36,376 bases of DNA, taken from NCBI GenBank assembly GCA_045546735.1, contig JAZQDJ010000099.1, positions 1-36,376 on the forward strand, read 5' to 3'. A program made the translations under genes and the position numbers. This document shows, one piece after another, positions 15,624-23,133 of this stretch. Source of the stretch: SVFI01 sp045546735 (lineage in GTDB: Bacteria > Bacillota > Clostridia > Lachnospirales > Lachnospiraceae). The first letter of the stretch is position 1, and each line of letters begins with the position of its first letter. The notes beneath the pieces are model-generated. The model saw only the letters and a list, made by a program, of their open reading frames with translations, did no database searches and had not been told where the DNA came from.

Positions 15624-16394
15624 TCATTTTTTCAAACTCCGGATATACTCCTTAACATCTTCCTGCGGAATTTTTGATTCCACTATTTTTTGCAAGGCCT
15701 TATGATACGTTGCATCATCCAAACGGCACGTTTTCAGAAACCGGTCTGTCATCGCCGGAAAACAGCAAAAACTTTCGGCCACAAGCCACGCTGCTGCCAT
15801 ATGTGCATAATACCCTTCCTCAAAAGGCCTGTTTATGTGTTCAAAAATAAGCGGTACGTATTTCCCTGCCTGCTTTTCCTCCTGCGCAAATTCTCTCAAA
15901 TTCTCCATGGTCACGCTGCGCAGCCGGCTGATTTTTCGTCCCTTTGCATCGCACCTTAGCAGGTGTGCCATCATAATAATCAGCGCTACGCGCACCTTAA
16001 ATTCCTCGCCGCTTTGCAAATACGGAAGAAGGAATTCCCAAGTCAGGTCCCGATCTTTTTTAAGCACATCCATTTTCATAAAAACACTGTCACAAACCGA
16101 CCAGTTTTTTACACACGGAATAAAATCTTTAATATACCCCAATGCTTTTTCCGGTTCCATTTTAAGTGTTGCATAACCAATCACCATTCCCCGGAGCATA
16201 ATTTCTTCAAAATATATATCCTCTGCCTTCAGTTCCTCTTCCCAGTTACCCTTCGCTAACTCTTTTGCCGTTTCACGAAGTTTAGGAAGTCGCACCCCGA
16301 GCATCATCTGCTCGCTGGGTACAAGAGCCGCTGAAAAATCTTTGTATTTTTCCTCTGCACATAACTGCAGTTTCCGCCGCGTTTCTTCTTTCAT
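15624..16394 (-). CDS. AlkD-like DNA alkylation repair (HEAT-repeat) protein
   Basis: A 256-residue all-helical protein of the AlkD/ALR family (HEAT-like repeats without HEAT sequence signature). Seen: GVRLPKLRETAKELAK near the N-terminus, NWSVCDSV with W98 and D102, and YAHMAAAWLVAESF. The W-xxx-D spacing matches the catalytic W109/D113 pair of Bacillus AlkD, which removes N3- and N7-alkylated purines without base flipping; the later Trp in AAAWLVAES corresponds in position to a third DNA-contacting Trp. It begins 6 bp after the PGDYG-like gene, so it may ride on the signalling operon transcript, although its function appears unrelated. AlkD homologues that do not repair DNA also exist. Confidence 0.8.
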   Translation of the reverse strand: MKEETRRKLQLCAEEKYKDFSAALVPSEQMMLGVRLPKLRETAKELAKGNWEEELKAEDIYFEEIMLRGMVIGYATLKMEPEKALGYIKDFIPCVKNWSVCDSVFMKMDVLKKDRDLTWEFLLPYLQSGEEFKVRVALIIMMAHLLRCDAKGRKISRLRSVTMENLREFAQEEKQAGKYVPLIFEHINRPFEEGYYAHMAAAWLVAESFCCFPAMTDRFLKTCRLDDATYHKALQKIVESKIPQEDVKEYIRSLKK

Positions 16395-16400
16395 CCCATC

Positions 16401-17351
16401 CTATTCCTTTTCTACATAGGTACGCTTGAACACTTCCCCCTGAATAATATAAATATCCTGCAAATCATCTTTACGGACTGCCATATAATCGCCTTCGTCA
16501 CCGACAAAATAATCCGTTCCGTTCTTCGCAAAAATGCGTGTTCTGCATGTCAGCTTTTCTGCCAAAATAGAAGCACCTTTTTTCGGATAACATATTTTTG
16601 CAATCTCATCAATCGGAAGATAGGTATGGTCATCCACCCTCTCTACCGCCGGTATGAATTCAAACATTTGCGTAAAAATATCTAAACTCTCATCACTTGC
16701 TTCATAACTGGATTCAAACTTCTTTTTATCGATTTGATAAACCTCGCCGAGACATCCGATCATAACATAGACCTCTTCCCCTGCCTCCACAATAACACCT
16801 GTATCATTTTCCAGTGTACGGATAGAAAGCATAACTCCTTTTGGAACAACATCTGTCGTCTTAACGTAGGCCCAGGAAACTCTCGCTTTTTCATATTCTT
16901 TCATCTGCGCAATTTTATCCGGATAATCTTGCGCAAACGTCACAGCCTCGATCACCTCACACTGTGTAAAATACTCATCCGCACGGATCATAAAGTAATC
17001 CGTCGCTTTTTCAACATCAATCTCCGACATACACACATTTAAAATCACTTCAGAAACACTTCCCTGCGCCCACTGCGCCGTTCCCTTTGCAATTCCAAAC
17101 TGTCCGAACACAAAATCAATCAGTTCCAAAGCCCGTATGCGCTCAGACTTACTCAGACATCTCACCAAAAAACGGTCCGACATTTTTGCTATCAGCAAAA
17201 GTACTTGTTGCCCTGTCTGTAAAAGAAGTTCTTCCGCCTGTCTCAAATTAAGATTTGCCGTCCCCTCATCTGCAATTACAAACGGCTGATCTGCATGTTG
17301 ATACAACCGGACATCCGCCGTGTCTGTTTTTATTTCATCAAATTGTTTCAT
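16401..17351 (-). CDS. Protein with two PGDYG-like repeats, last gene of the TIR-cyclase operon
   Basis: A 316-residue soluble protein I cannot name by family as a whole. The first 155 residues are mixed alpha/beta, with TANLNLRQAEELLLQTGQQV resembling a short helix-strand unit. Two C-terminal segments resemble each other and the PGDYG type of small beta domain: residues 183-217 (GVIVEAGEEVYVMIGCLGEV, ending FESSY) and 279-312 (TDYFVGDEGDYMAVRKDD, ending FKRTY). The shared pattern is acid/G, E/D-Y or VY, hydrophobic strand, then Y-I and F-x-x-x-Y. Its start codon overlaps the cyclase stop (ATGA, 17348-17351), so translation is coupled. A role as effector or regulator of the cyclase is inferred only from position. 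Confidence 0.7.
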   Translation of the reverse strand: MKQFDEIKTDTADVRLYQHADQPFVIADEGTANLNLRQAEELLLQTGQQVLLLIAKMSDRFLVRCLSKSERIRALELIDFVFGQFGIAKGTAQWAQGSVSEVILNVCMSEIDVEKATDYFMIRADEYFTQCEVIEAVTFAQDYPDKIAQMKEYEKARVSWAYVKTTDVVPKGVMLSIRTLENDTGVIVEAGEEVYVMIGCLGEVYQIDKKKFESSYEASDESLDIFTQMFEFIPAVERVDDHTYLPIDEIAKICYPKKGASILAEKLTCRTRIFAKNGTDYFVGDEGDYMAVRKDDLQDIYIIQGEVFKRTYVEKE

Positions 17352-18826
17352 TTCTTTCCCTCTTCTTCAACACATCCGCATATTTCCATAAAATGCTCTG
17401 ACAAAAATGTAAAATGAAGTTCCAAAATGCTGTCATTTATTTCCATTATTTTTGCATATGCATTCTCGCCGTTTGCCACAATCTCCATATCCTGATAAAG
17501 AGAAAATTCCTTCATATTCTCGCAATTGCATTCCACATTGATTTTGTGTTGGGAAATCGCCGTAATTTTACCCTCTACAGATGTTTTAATTACGCTCTTA
17601 CCCTGCATAAGATACAGAACAGCCAAAATCGGACGTTCAAGACACTGTATCCTCTCTGCTTTCTTTTCAGCCAAACTCACTTGATGAATGCCCGAAATTT
17701 TCTTAACATCACAGATTGTTACCTGCCTGTGAATTCCCTTCATGGAAATATCAATATTTTTATTAATTTCCAATGTTCCGCACAAATATTGCTTTGTCTG
17801 CTCTGAAACCAAAATCTGACCTCCGACACTGTAGGTCTGAATACGCGAGCAAAGATTTACCACCTGTCCGATAACGTTATAGCGCATAAACTGTTCAGAG
17901 CCGATATTTCCGATAAACGCTTCTCCTGCATGAATACCGATACCGACTTCAATCTCCGGATATCCGTGCTCCTTATTGTAACGGTTTACGCCTTCCATAC
18001 GGTTCTGCATTTCAATTGCCGCCGCAACCGCATCGTCGGTTGCATGCTCCGCAACCAGTGGTGCACCGAATACCGTCAAAATTGCATCGCCGATAAACTC
18101 TATGATGGTTCCCCTGTATTTCAAAATAACCTCTGTCATTTCTTCCAGATAGTGATTCAAAATAGCAACTACCGTATCAGCCGAAAGACGCTCCGACAAA
18201 GCCGTAAAACCACGCAAATCAGCCATCATAACTGCAACCGTTCTCTTCTCTCCTCCAATCGCAGCTCCGGACGGATTTTCCAAAATCACATCTACAACTT
18301 CATCTGAAAAATACTTACCTAAAATCTGGTGCAAGAGTTCATTTCTGGAAGCCAATTGCTCATTCAGACGTTTTATCTCTTTTGCAGCTGTAAGCTCCAT
18401 GGTCTGCTTCTGCACAATCTTCTCAAAATTTTTCGTCATCTGATGCTGCAGAGCCGCTCTTTCAATACGATTAATAGAAATATCCGAAAAAGGCTTATGA
18501 AGAACAACCGTCGCTCCGAGTGCATAGCATTTTTCTTCCGTTTCTTTTTCTGTCTCAGAGGCCATAAAATATAACGGAACTCCGACAAATCCGGGCTGTG
18601 ACAAAAGAATATTCAGCAATGCAAAATCATCTTTACATCCGGACTCATAATCCACCAGCAAAAGGGAGGGCATAGTATTCATTTCCAAAGCCCTTTGCAT
18701 CATACTTTCGACCATCTCAGCACGAAACAAACATACGGCCCGCAATCCGCCGCCATCATTAATACGGCGCTGCGCTTCAATCATATCTTCTCTTGAACTA
18801 CATAACACCCAGACATCTTTTTTCAT
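17348..18826 (-). CDS. Receiver-like domain fused to class III nucleotidyl cyclase
   Basis: 492 residues. N-terminal receiver-like domain (1-125) keeps D59 and K111 but has C9-S10 in place of the usual acidic pair and A89 for the Thr, so ordinary phosphorylation is doubtful. A helical linker (126-190) leads to a class III cyclase domain (about 192-375) with metal-binding D203 (MADLRGF) and D247 (FIGDAI), plus N324 and R328 (VVNLCSRI), so it looks catalytic. The purine-selecting positions are unusual: E243 where adenylyl cyclases have Lys, and N317 where they have Asp or Thr. The C-terminal part (405-480) is a small beta domain, possibly PilZ-like. It makes cAMP or cGMP from ATP or GTP in the cytoplasm. 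Its ATG overlaps the TIR gene stop (TAATG) and its stop overlaps the next start. Confidence 0.88.
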   Translation of the reverse strand: MKKDVWVLCSSREDMIEAQRRINDGGGLRAVCLFRAEMVESMMQRALEMNTMPSLLLVDYESGCKDDFALLNILLSQPGFVGVPLYFMASETEKETEEKCYALGATVVLHKPFSDISINRIERAALQHQMTKNFEKIVQKQTMELTAAKEIKRLNEQLASRNELLHQILGKYFSDEVVDVILENPSGAAIGGEKRTVAVMMADLRGFTALSERLSADTVVAILNHYLEEMTEVILKYRGTIIEFIGDAILTVFGAPLVAEHATDDAVAAAIEMQNRMEGVNRYNKEHGYPEIEVGIGIHAGEAFIGNIGSEQFMRYNVIGQVVNLCSRIQTYSVGGQILVSEQTKQYLCGTLEINKNIDISMKGIHRQVTICDVKKISGIHQVSLAEKKAERIQCLERPILAVLYLMQGKSVIKTSVEGKITAISQHKINVECNCENMKEFSLYQDMEIVANGENAYAKIMEINDSILELHFTFLSEHFMEICGCVEEEGKK

Positions 18827-19776
18827 TACAAATCTCTCTTTAAAAACCGATATTTATCGTCATCAGACTTTTTTCTTGTCCTCATTACCTTACCCGGACC
18901 TTTACATCTGTCACACAAAACACCCGTCCGAATAGGTGCACCGCACTTTTCACATGCAACACGGATTGATGATGCCATCGGAATCTCCAATCGCTCATCT
19001 TTAAAGAAATATTCAATCGTTGCACGTGGCACACCGGTAGCGCGCATAATCTGCGTTACACTGCGCGGGCCCTCTTTATTCAGATAATTACGCACTTTCT
19101 GATAACTGTCATACTCCTCTTGTCCGCAATCCACACATTGGTAGGTTCCGCGTGAAATTTGCGAAAGCTTTCCGCCGCATCGCTGACACGCAACAGGAAT
19201 CTGATTCAGGTTCAACATATTGTTGCGTTCTGATGATGCCGAAAAAACGGTTTCCTGATTTCTTGAAGAAGCACTTCTGCCCTGAGGAAGCTCCATCTTT
19301 CCAAACGCCGCGCTGAACGACTTACTGTACGGCTGATTTGACTCTCTTTCCGGTTTCGGGGCAACTTCTTTTTTGGCACTGCCTACCAAACCTTTCAGCC
19401 TCTCAATAAACTGTTCCATCGCCTCTTCTTCATTTTCACTGTACATAATCGTCTGCACATTGTTTAAATAGAAGCGAAACATTTCACTCATCGGCACTCC
19501 CGTCAGATTAATCGGGACAATTGTCTTTCTGGCATTAATTGCACAATCGATTTCTTTCTCTACCCAAATAGAATCCTGTGAAGATTCCGAAATCATAAGC
19601 ACAAATACCTGACATCTTTCAATCGCACGCGGTATCTCGCGGGCATAATTCGAACCGGCCGGTATCATCTCCGGCGCTTTCCAATATTCAATCCCCGCAT
19701 CTTTTAATTGCTGCAAAATCTTTTTTATAATCTGCGTATCTTTCGAACTATAACTGATAAAAACTGTATCCGACAC
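18826..19776 (-). CDS. TIR domain protein with two zinc ribbons and a helix-turn-helix
   Basis: 316 residues from GTG at 19776, chosen because AGGAGG lies eight bases upstream and the product then begins directly at the TIR strand (MSDTVFISYSSKD); a GTG at 19797 overlaps the kinase stop. TIR domain at 1-130: FISYSSKD, then W71-x3-E75 in SIWVEKEID, the position of the catalytic Glu in NAD-cleaving TIR domains. A disordered Ser/Gln-rich linker (135-190) is followed by zinc ribbon 1 (C197, C200, C214, C217), a winged or simple helix-turn-helix (about 224-265, VTQIMRATGVPRATIEYFF) and zinc ribbon 2 (C275, C278, C288, C291), with a basic tail. TIR domains either hydrolyse or cyclise NAD or mediate protein contacts. 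The fusion to nucleic-acid-type modules is unusual. It lies between the hybrid kinase and the cyclase, translationally linked to both. Confidence 0.87.
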   Translation of the reverse strand: MSDTVFISYSSKDTQIIKKILQQLKDAGIEYWKAPEMIPAGSNYAREIPRAIERCQVFVLMISESSQDSIWVEKEIDCAINARKTIVPINLTGVPMSEMFRFYLNNVQTIMYSENEEEAMEQFIERLKGLVGSAKKEVAPKPERESNQPYSKSFSAAFGKMELPQGRSASSRNQETVFSASSERNNMLNLNQIPVACQRCGGKLSQISRGTYQCVDCGQEEYDSYQKVRNYLNKEGPRSVTQIMRATGVPRATIEYFFKDERLEIPMASSIRVACEKCGAPIRTGVLCDRCKGPGKVMRTRKKSDDDKYRFLKRDL

Positions 19777-19796
19777 TACACGGTCCTCCTGTTGCA

Positions 19797-22427
19797 CTAA
19801 TTATTTAAATACTGTTTTCCCACTCGGATCATCTTTTCACATTCCGCACAAAGACGGCCTAAATTTTTACGGACAAACAAACTGTCATCCTGTCTGCTCC
19901 GATATTCATGCTCTTTCGCCATCTCAGACAACTGCATTGCACCTATGCTTGCAGATGTACTTTTCAGAGAATGAACATCCACACTGTATGCTTTCATATC
20001 TCCCAATGTTCCGCTTTTACGGATCCGGCGAAGTTTTTCTGAAATCTCTTCAAAATAAATAGTTAATATTTCATCATACGTCTCTATGCTTCCGCCCATA
20101 TTTTTAAGTCCTGCTTCCAAGTCCACTCCGGATTTTTCAAGAAGCTTGAACTTTTTATCGTCTAATGACATTTTCTTCTCAATCAAGTCAAAAATATCGC
20201 TCTCTTCGACAAGTACGGAACGTTCTACAAATTCCACTTTACTTTCCGATAACCATTTCACAATTACTTCTTCCAGTTGCTGATAATCAATCGGCTTACT
20301 CAGATAATCACAAAAGCCCTCCTGCAGATACGCTTCTTTTGCGCCGTAAATCGCATTTGCCGTCAATATGACAACCGGCGTATCCTTCCTTGTTTTCAGT
20401 TTAAGCGGTTCCTCATTCCACAATCGTCTCATCTCATGGAACGTCTCAATTCCATCCATTTCAGGCATCATATGATCCATGAAAATCAAATCATATTCAT
20501 GAAGAGCAATCTGCTCAAGCGCCTCTTTTCCGCTGTCTGCCGTTTTTATATTCATCTGCGTATGTTTCAGCAGACCTGTGAAAACCTCCAAGTTCATTAC
20601 ATTGTCGTCTACCACAAGTATATTTGCATCCGGTGCCTCAAACGAACAACCTTCTCTCATCTGCTTCTCTTTATTTTGTACAAAAATATATTCCACAGAG
20701 CCAATCGGCGCTTCATCAATAATTTCCTGTTCCAAATCAAAATAGAACTTTGAACCCTTTCCGTAGCTACTCTCCAAACCAAGTTTACTGTCCATCATTC
20801 GAAGAAAGCTTGTTGTAATACTCATACCCAGACCGGTTCCTTCGATATTTCGATTTTTGGTCTCTTCCAATCTTTGAAAGGAATCAAAAATCTTACTTTC
20901 ATCTTCTTTCCGGATTCCGATACCGGTATCTTCTACTTCTACATGAAGTAGGTACATTCCGTCTTCTTTTTTCTTTCCCGACATACGGAGGATAACTTTT
21001 CCCTCATTCGTATATTTCACGGCATTTGATAAAAGATTTAAAATAATCTGTCGTATACGTACATCGTCACCGAACAATTTCATCGGAAGGTTTTCGTCTG
21101 TCTCAAGAACAAACTCCAAGCCTTTTTCCTGTGCCTTAAACTCAATCATGTTTACCACATCATGAATGACCGAAGACACTTCGTATTTCACCGGAATAAT
21201 CTCCATCTTTCCGGATTCAATTTTTGAGAAATCCAAAATATCATTAATAATCGCAAGCAAAGACCTTCCCGCCTCGCGGATATTGGCTGCATATCCCGAT
21301 ACGTCTTCCGAAATTGCCTCACGGACAATCATCTCATTCATACCGAGCATTGTATTAATCGGCGTACGGATTTCATGAGACATTCGGGCAAGGAAATTAC
21401 TCTTGGCAAGATTCGCCTCTGTCGCTTCATTGCTCAATCTCTCCAAATCAATCATGTACTGCTTTAACTTTGTTATATCAGTCAAAGTCACAGCATACCC
21501 GATAACACTGCCACTGTCGGAGACTTGACGAGATATGATTTGATAGTCACGTCCATCCGCACGATACTCTTCTTTTCCGCTGAGAAAATCTTTCTTCACT
21601 TTCTCTGCTATCTCCTCACGCTCCAACTCTACGAGCCACGGCAATGCTCTCTCTGCTGTTTTGTTTGCAAATTCCACAAAACCATCCGGGCGTACAACAA
21701 GAATAACCTGCGCATTTTCTATTGCCATCTGATAAATCGCCACATCCACGGTATCAAACATACGATAGCGCAAAATACAATACAGAAACACAAGTGAATA
21801 AACCGCAAAAATCATCGGTCCGAAGTCATAGTATGTCGGGACAAACAATACACCGATAATTGCAACTACAGCAACAAGACTTCCGTAACCTACGACTGTC
21901 ATAATCTTTTTTTCCTGCGGTGTTTTTACAAACTTGCGGTGTGAAAGACATCGCCACGCAAAGTAAAGAAACATAAAAATCAAGTACGAAAAGAAGAAAT
22001 AATAATAAGGAGCTTTTCCGAGACTGCAGAATGCATGCCCGTCTCTCCATATCATTCCGACCGACGTGTAATACATATTGTTGTATTTCGCTGTCATGAT
22101 GACAAAGAACGACAGAAAACCGATTCCCCATAAAACCGGCAACGTTTCCGGTCTGTATTTCCAGTTATAATATTTCCCGATACCCGTCACAAAACATATG
22201 CCGGCAAAGCATTTGCCCATATATCCTATCTGAATGGCAAGAAGCATCTCCTGGACATTCGTAGATAAAAGCTCAAACGTATAACCCATTAAAATAAATA
22301 TATTAAGAACAATTGCCAAAACAACAAATGAGTTACTCTGTCTTCCTCTCCGGCGCAACAAAAGATATAACATATATAAACATATGACAATACCTGCTAC
22401 ATGAAGTTCAATCATAAACTCATACAT
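19797..22427 (-). CDS. Seven-TM hybrid sensor histidine kinase with receiver and Hpt domains
   Basis: 876 residues from ATG at 22427 (GGAGGT about seven bases upstream). Seven membrane helices (about 8-220) form a 7TM kinase-type sensor, then a PAS domain (about 232-320), HisKA with H351 in ARMSHEIRTP, an ATPase with N468 (LLSNAVKYT), D500TG and GTGLG boxes, a receiver with D607-D608, D651 in MDHMMP, T689 and K711, and a C-terminal Hpt with H819 in DVHSLKST. All phosphorelay residues are present: signal, H351, D651, H819, then an unknown downstream receiver. The stop overlaps the first possible TIR start and is 20 bp from the chosen one. The candidate acceptor encoded nearby is the receiver-like part of the cyclase, but that domain lacks its acidic pair, so the true partner may be elsewhere. 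Confidence 0.92.
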   Translation of the reverse strand: MYEFMIELHVAGIVICLYMLYLLLRRRGRQSNSFVVLAIVLNIFILMGYTFELLSTNVQEMLLAIQIGYMGKCFAGICFVTGIGKYYNWKYRPETLPVLWGIGFLSFFVIMTAKYNNMYYTSVGMIWRDGHAFCSLGKAPYYYFFFSYLIFMFLYFAWRCLSHRKFVKTPQEKKIMTVVGYGSLVAVVAIIGVLFVPTYYDFGPMIFAVYSLVFLYCILRYRMFDTVDVAIYQMAIENAQVILVVRPDGFVEFANKTAERALPWLVELEREEIAEKVKKDFLSGKEEYRADGRDYQIISRQVSDSGSVIGYAVTLTDITKLKQYMIDLERLSNEATEANLAKSNFLARMSHEIRTPINTMLGMNEMIVREAISEDVSGYAANIREAGRSLLAIINDILDFSKIESGKMEIIPVKYEVSSVIHDVVNMIEFKAQEKGLEFVLETDENLPMKLFGDDVRIRQIILNLLSNAVKYTNEGKVILRMSGKKKEDGMYLLHVEVEDTGIGIRKEDESKIFDSFQRLEETKNRNIEGTGLGMSITTSFLRMMDSKLGLESSYGKGSKFYFDLEQEIIDEAPIGSVEYIFVQNKEKQMREGCSFEAPDANILVVDDNVMNLEVFTGLLKHTQMNIKTADSGKEALEQIALHEYDLIFMDHMMPEMDGIETFHEMRRLWNEEPLKLKTRKDTPVVILTANAIYGAKEAYLQEGFCDYLSKPIDYQQLEEVIVKWLSESKVEFVERSVLVEESDIFDLIEKKMSLDDKKFKLLEKSGVDLEAGLKNMGGSIETYDEILTIYFEEISEKLRRIRKSGTLGDMKAYSVDVHSLKSTSASIGAMQLSEMAKEHEYRSRQDDSLFVRKNLGRLCAECEKMIRVGKQYLNN

Positions 22428-22485
22428 TTTCATACCTCCAGCCTGCATTTTGGGCAGACTTCCCCAACTTTACATACTTGTCTAC

Positions 22486-22514
22486 AGTATACTAAAAAAA
22501 AAGCATGCTGTCAG
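22486..22514 (-). promoter_or_regulatory. Probable promoter of the signalling operon, nested in a terminator
   Basis: Minus-strand CTGACA (22509-22514), 17-nt spacer, TATACT (22486-22491), each 5 of 6 to consensus. The -35 box lies inside the stem-loop of the carD-like gene terminator. Confidence 0.5.
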
Positions 22515-22524
22515 CATGCTTTTT
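22494..22524 (-). terminator. Terminator of the CarD-family gene
   Basis: Minus-strand stem AAAAAGCATGCT/AGCATGCTTTTT with a 3-nt loop and a U9 tail, 10 bp after the stop codon. Confidence 0.88.
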
Positions 22525-22534
22525 CGTATTTTCT

Positions 22535-23041
22535 TTATCCTTTCGCGCGTATTCGGTCCGTAATAAGCTGTTGCATTTCATCTTTATCTTTGTTCATGGC
22601 AAATGCAAGTTCGGAATACAGATTGTTTTCCGCCACTTTATAATAACGTTCATCAATCGTCGTGCTCTTTTTTCCTTCTGCAATCCTTTGCTGATTGCGC
22701 AGGTACATGCACTTCAAAATACTTACCAGCTGTTTCGGTTCGCAACTGAAAATCGCCTCTTTGTACTTCTGCTCACGCTGTTTGTCATTCTCAATCCAAA
22801 CAGCCTCAATCTGAGGTATTTCATCAATCACCTCAAGCGCCTGCTCCTCATCCATTGCTTTACGGATACGCTGTTTATCGCTGTCAACAGGAATATAAAG
22901 CTTGGTACTTTTTTCCTTAATCGGAACAATCATATAATACAGTTTTTTCTTATCGCTCATCGGAAGATTCAAATGGACCTTATCTTCTATTTTACAGATT
23001 CCGTTATTGGCATTTATTACGTAGTCACCTATCTCAAACAT
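22535..23041 (-). CDS. CarD/CdnL-family transcriptional regulator
   Basis: 168 residues from ATG at 23041, which has GGAGGTG nine bases upstream and matches the family start MFEIGDYVINANNGICKI; an ATG 12 codons upstream has a weaker site. The N-terminal Tudor-like domain (about 1-65; GDYV, NGIC, YYMIVPI, LYIPVD) binds the RNA polymerase beta subunit in this family. The C-terminal helical domain (about 75-168) is basic and contacts the promoter DNA fork. The proteins stabilise open complexes at rRNA and other promoters. It has its own promoter and terminator, so it is monocistronic. Confidence 0.9.
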   Translation of the reverse strand: MFEIGDYVINANNGICKIEDKVHLNLPMSDKKKLYYMIVPIKEKSTKLYIPVDSDKQRIRKAMDEEQALEVIDEIPQIEAVWIENDKQREQKYKEAIFSCEPKQLVSILKCMYLRNQQRIAEGKKSTTIDERYYKVAENNLYSELAFAMNKDKDEMQQLITDRIRAKG

Positions 23042-23090
23042 ATCGCTTACACCTCCATCAAATGCCTCTATATCCATATTCTTCCCTTAT

Positions 23091-23119
23091 ATTTTAGCAT
23101 TTAAAAAATTTTTTCGTAA
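23091..23119 (-). promoter_or_regulatory. Promoter of the CarD-family gene
   Basis: Minus-strand TTACGA (23114-23119), 17-nt spacer, TAAAAT (23091-23096) with extended TGC before the -10. Confidence 0.5.
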
Positions 23120-23133
23120 GCGATTTTTTTGAA

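Noticed and set aside
18826..22427. Thoeris or another named TIR defence system
   Set aside because: No ThsA-like SIR2/SLOG effector is present and the neighbours are a kinase and a cyclase; defence is only a possibility.
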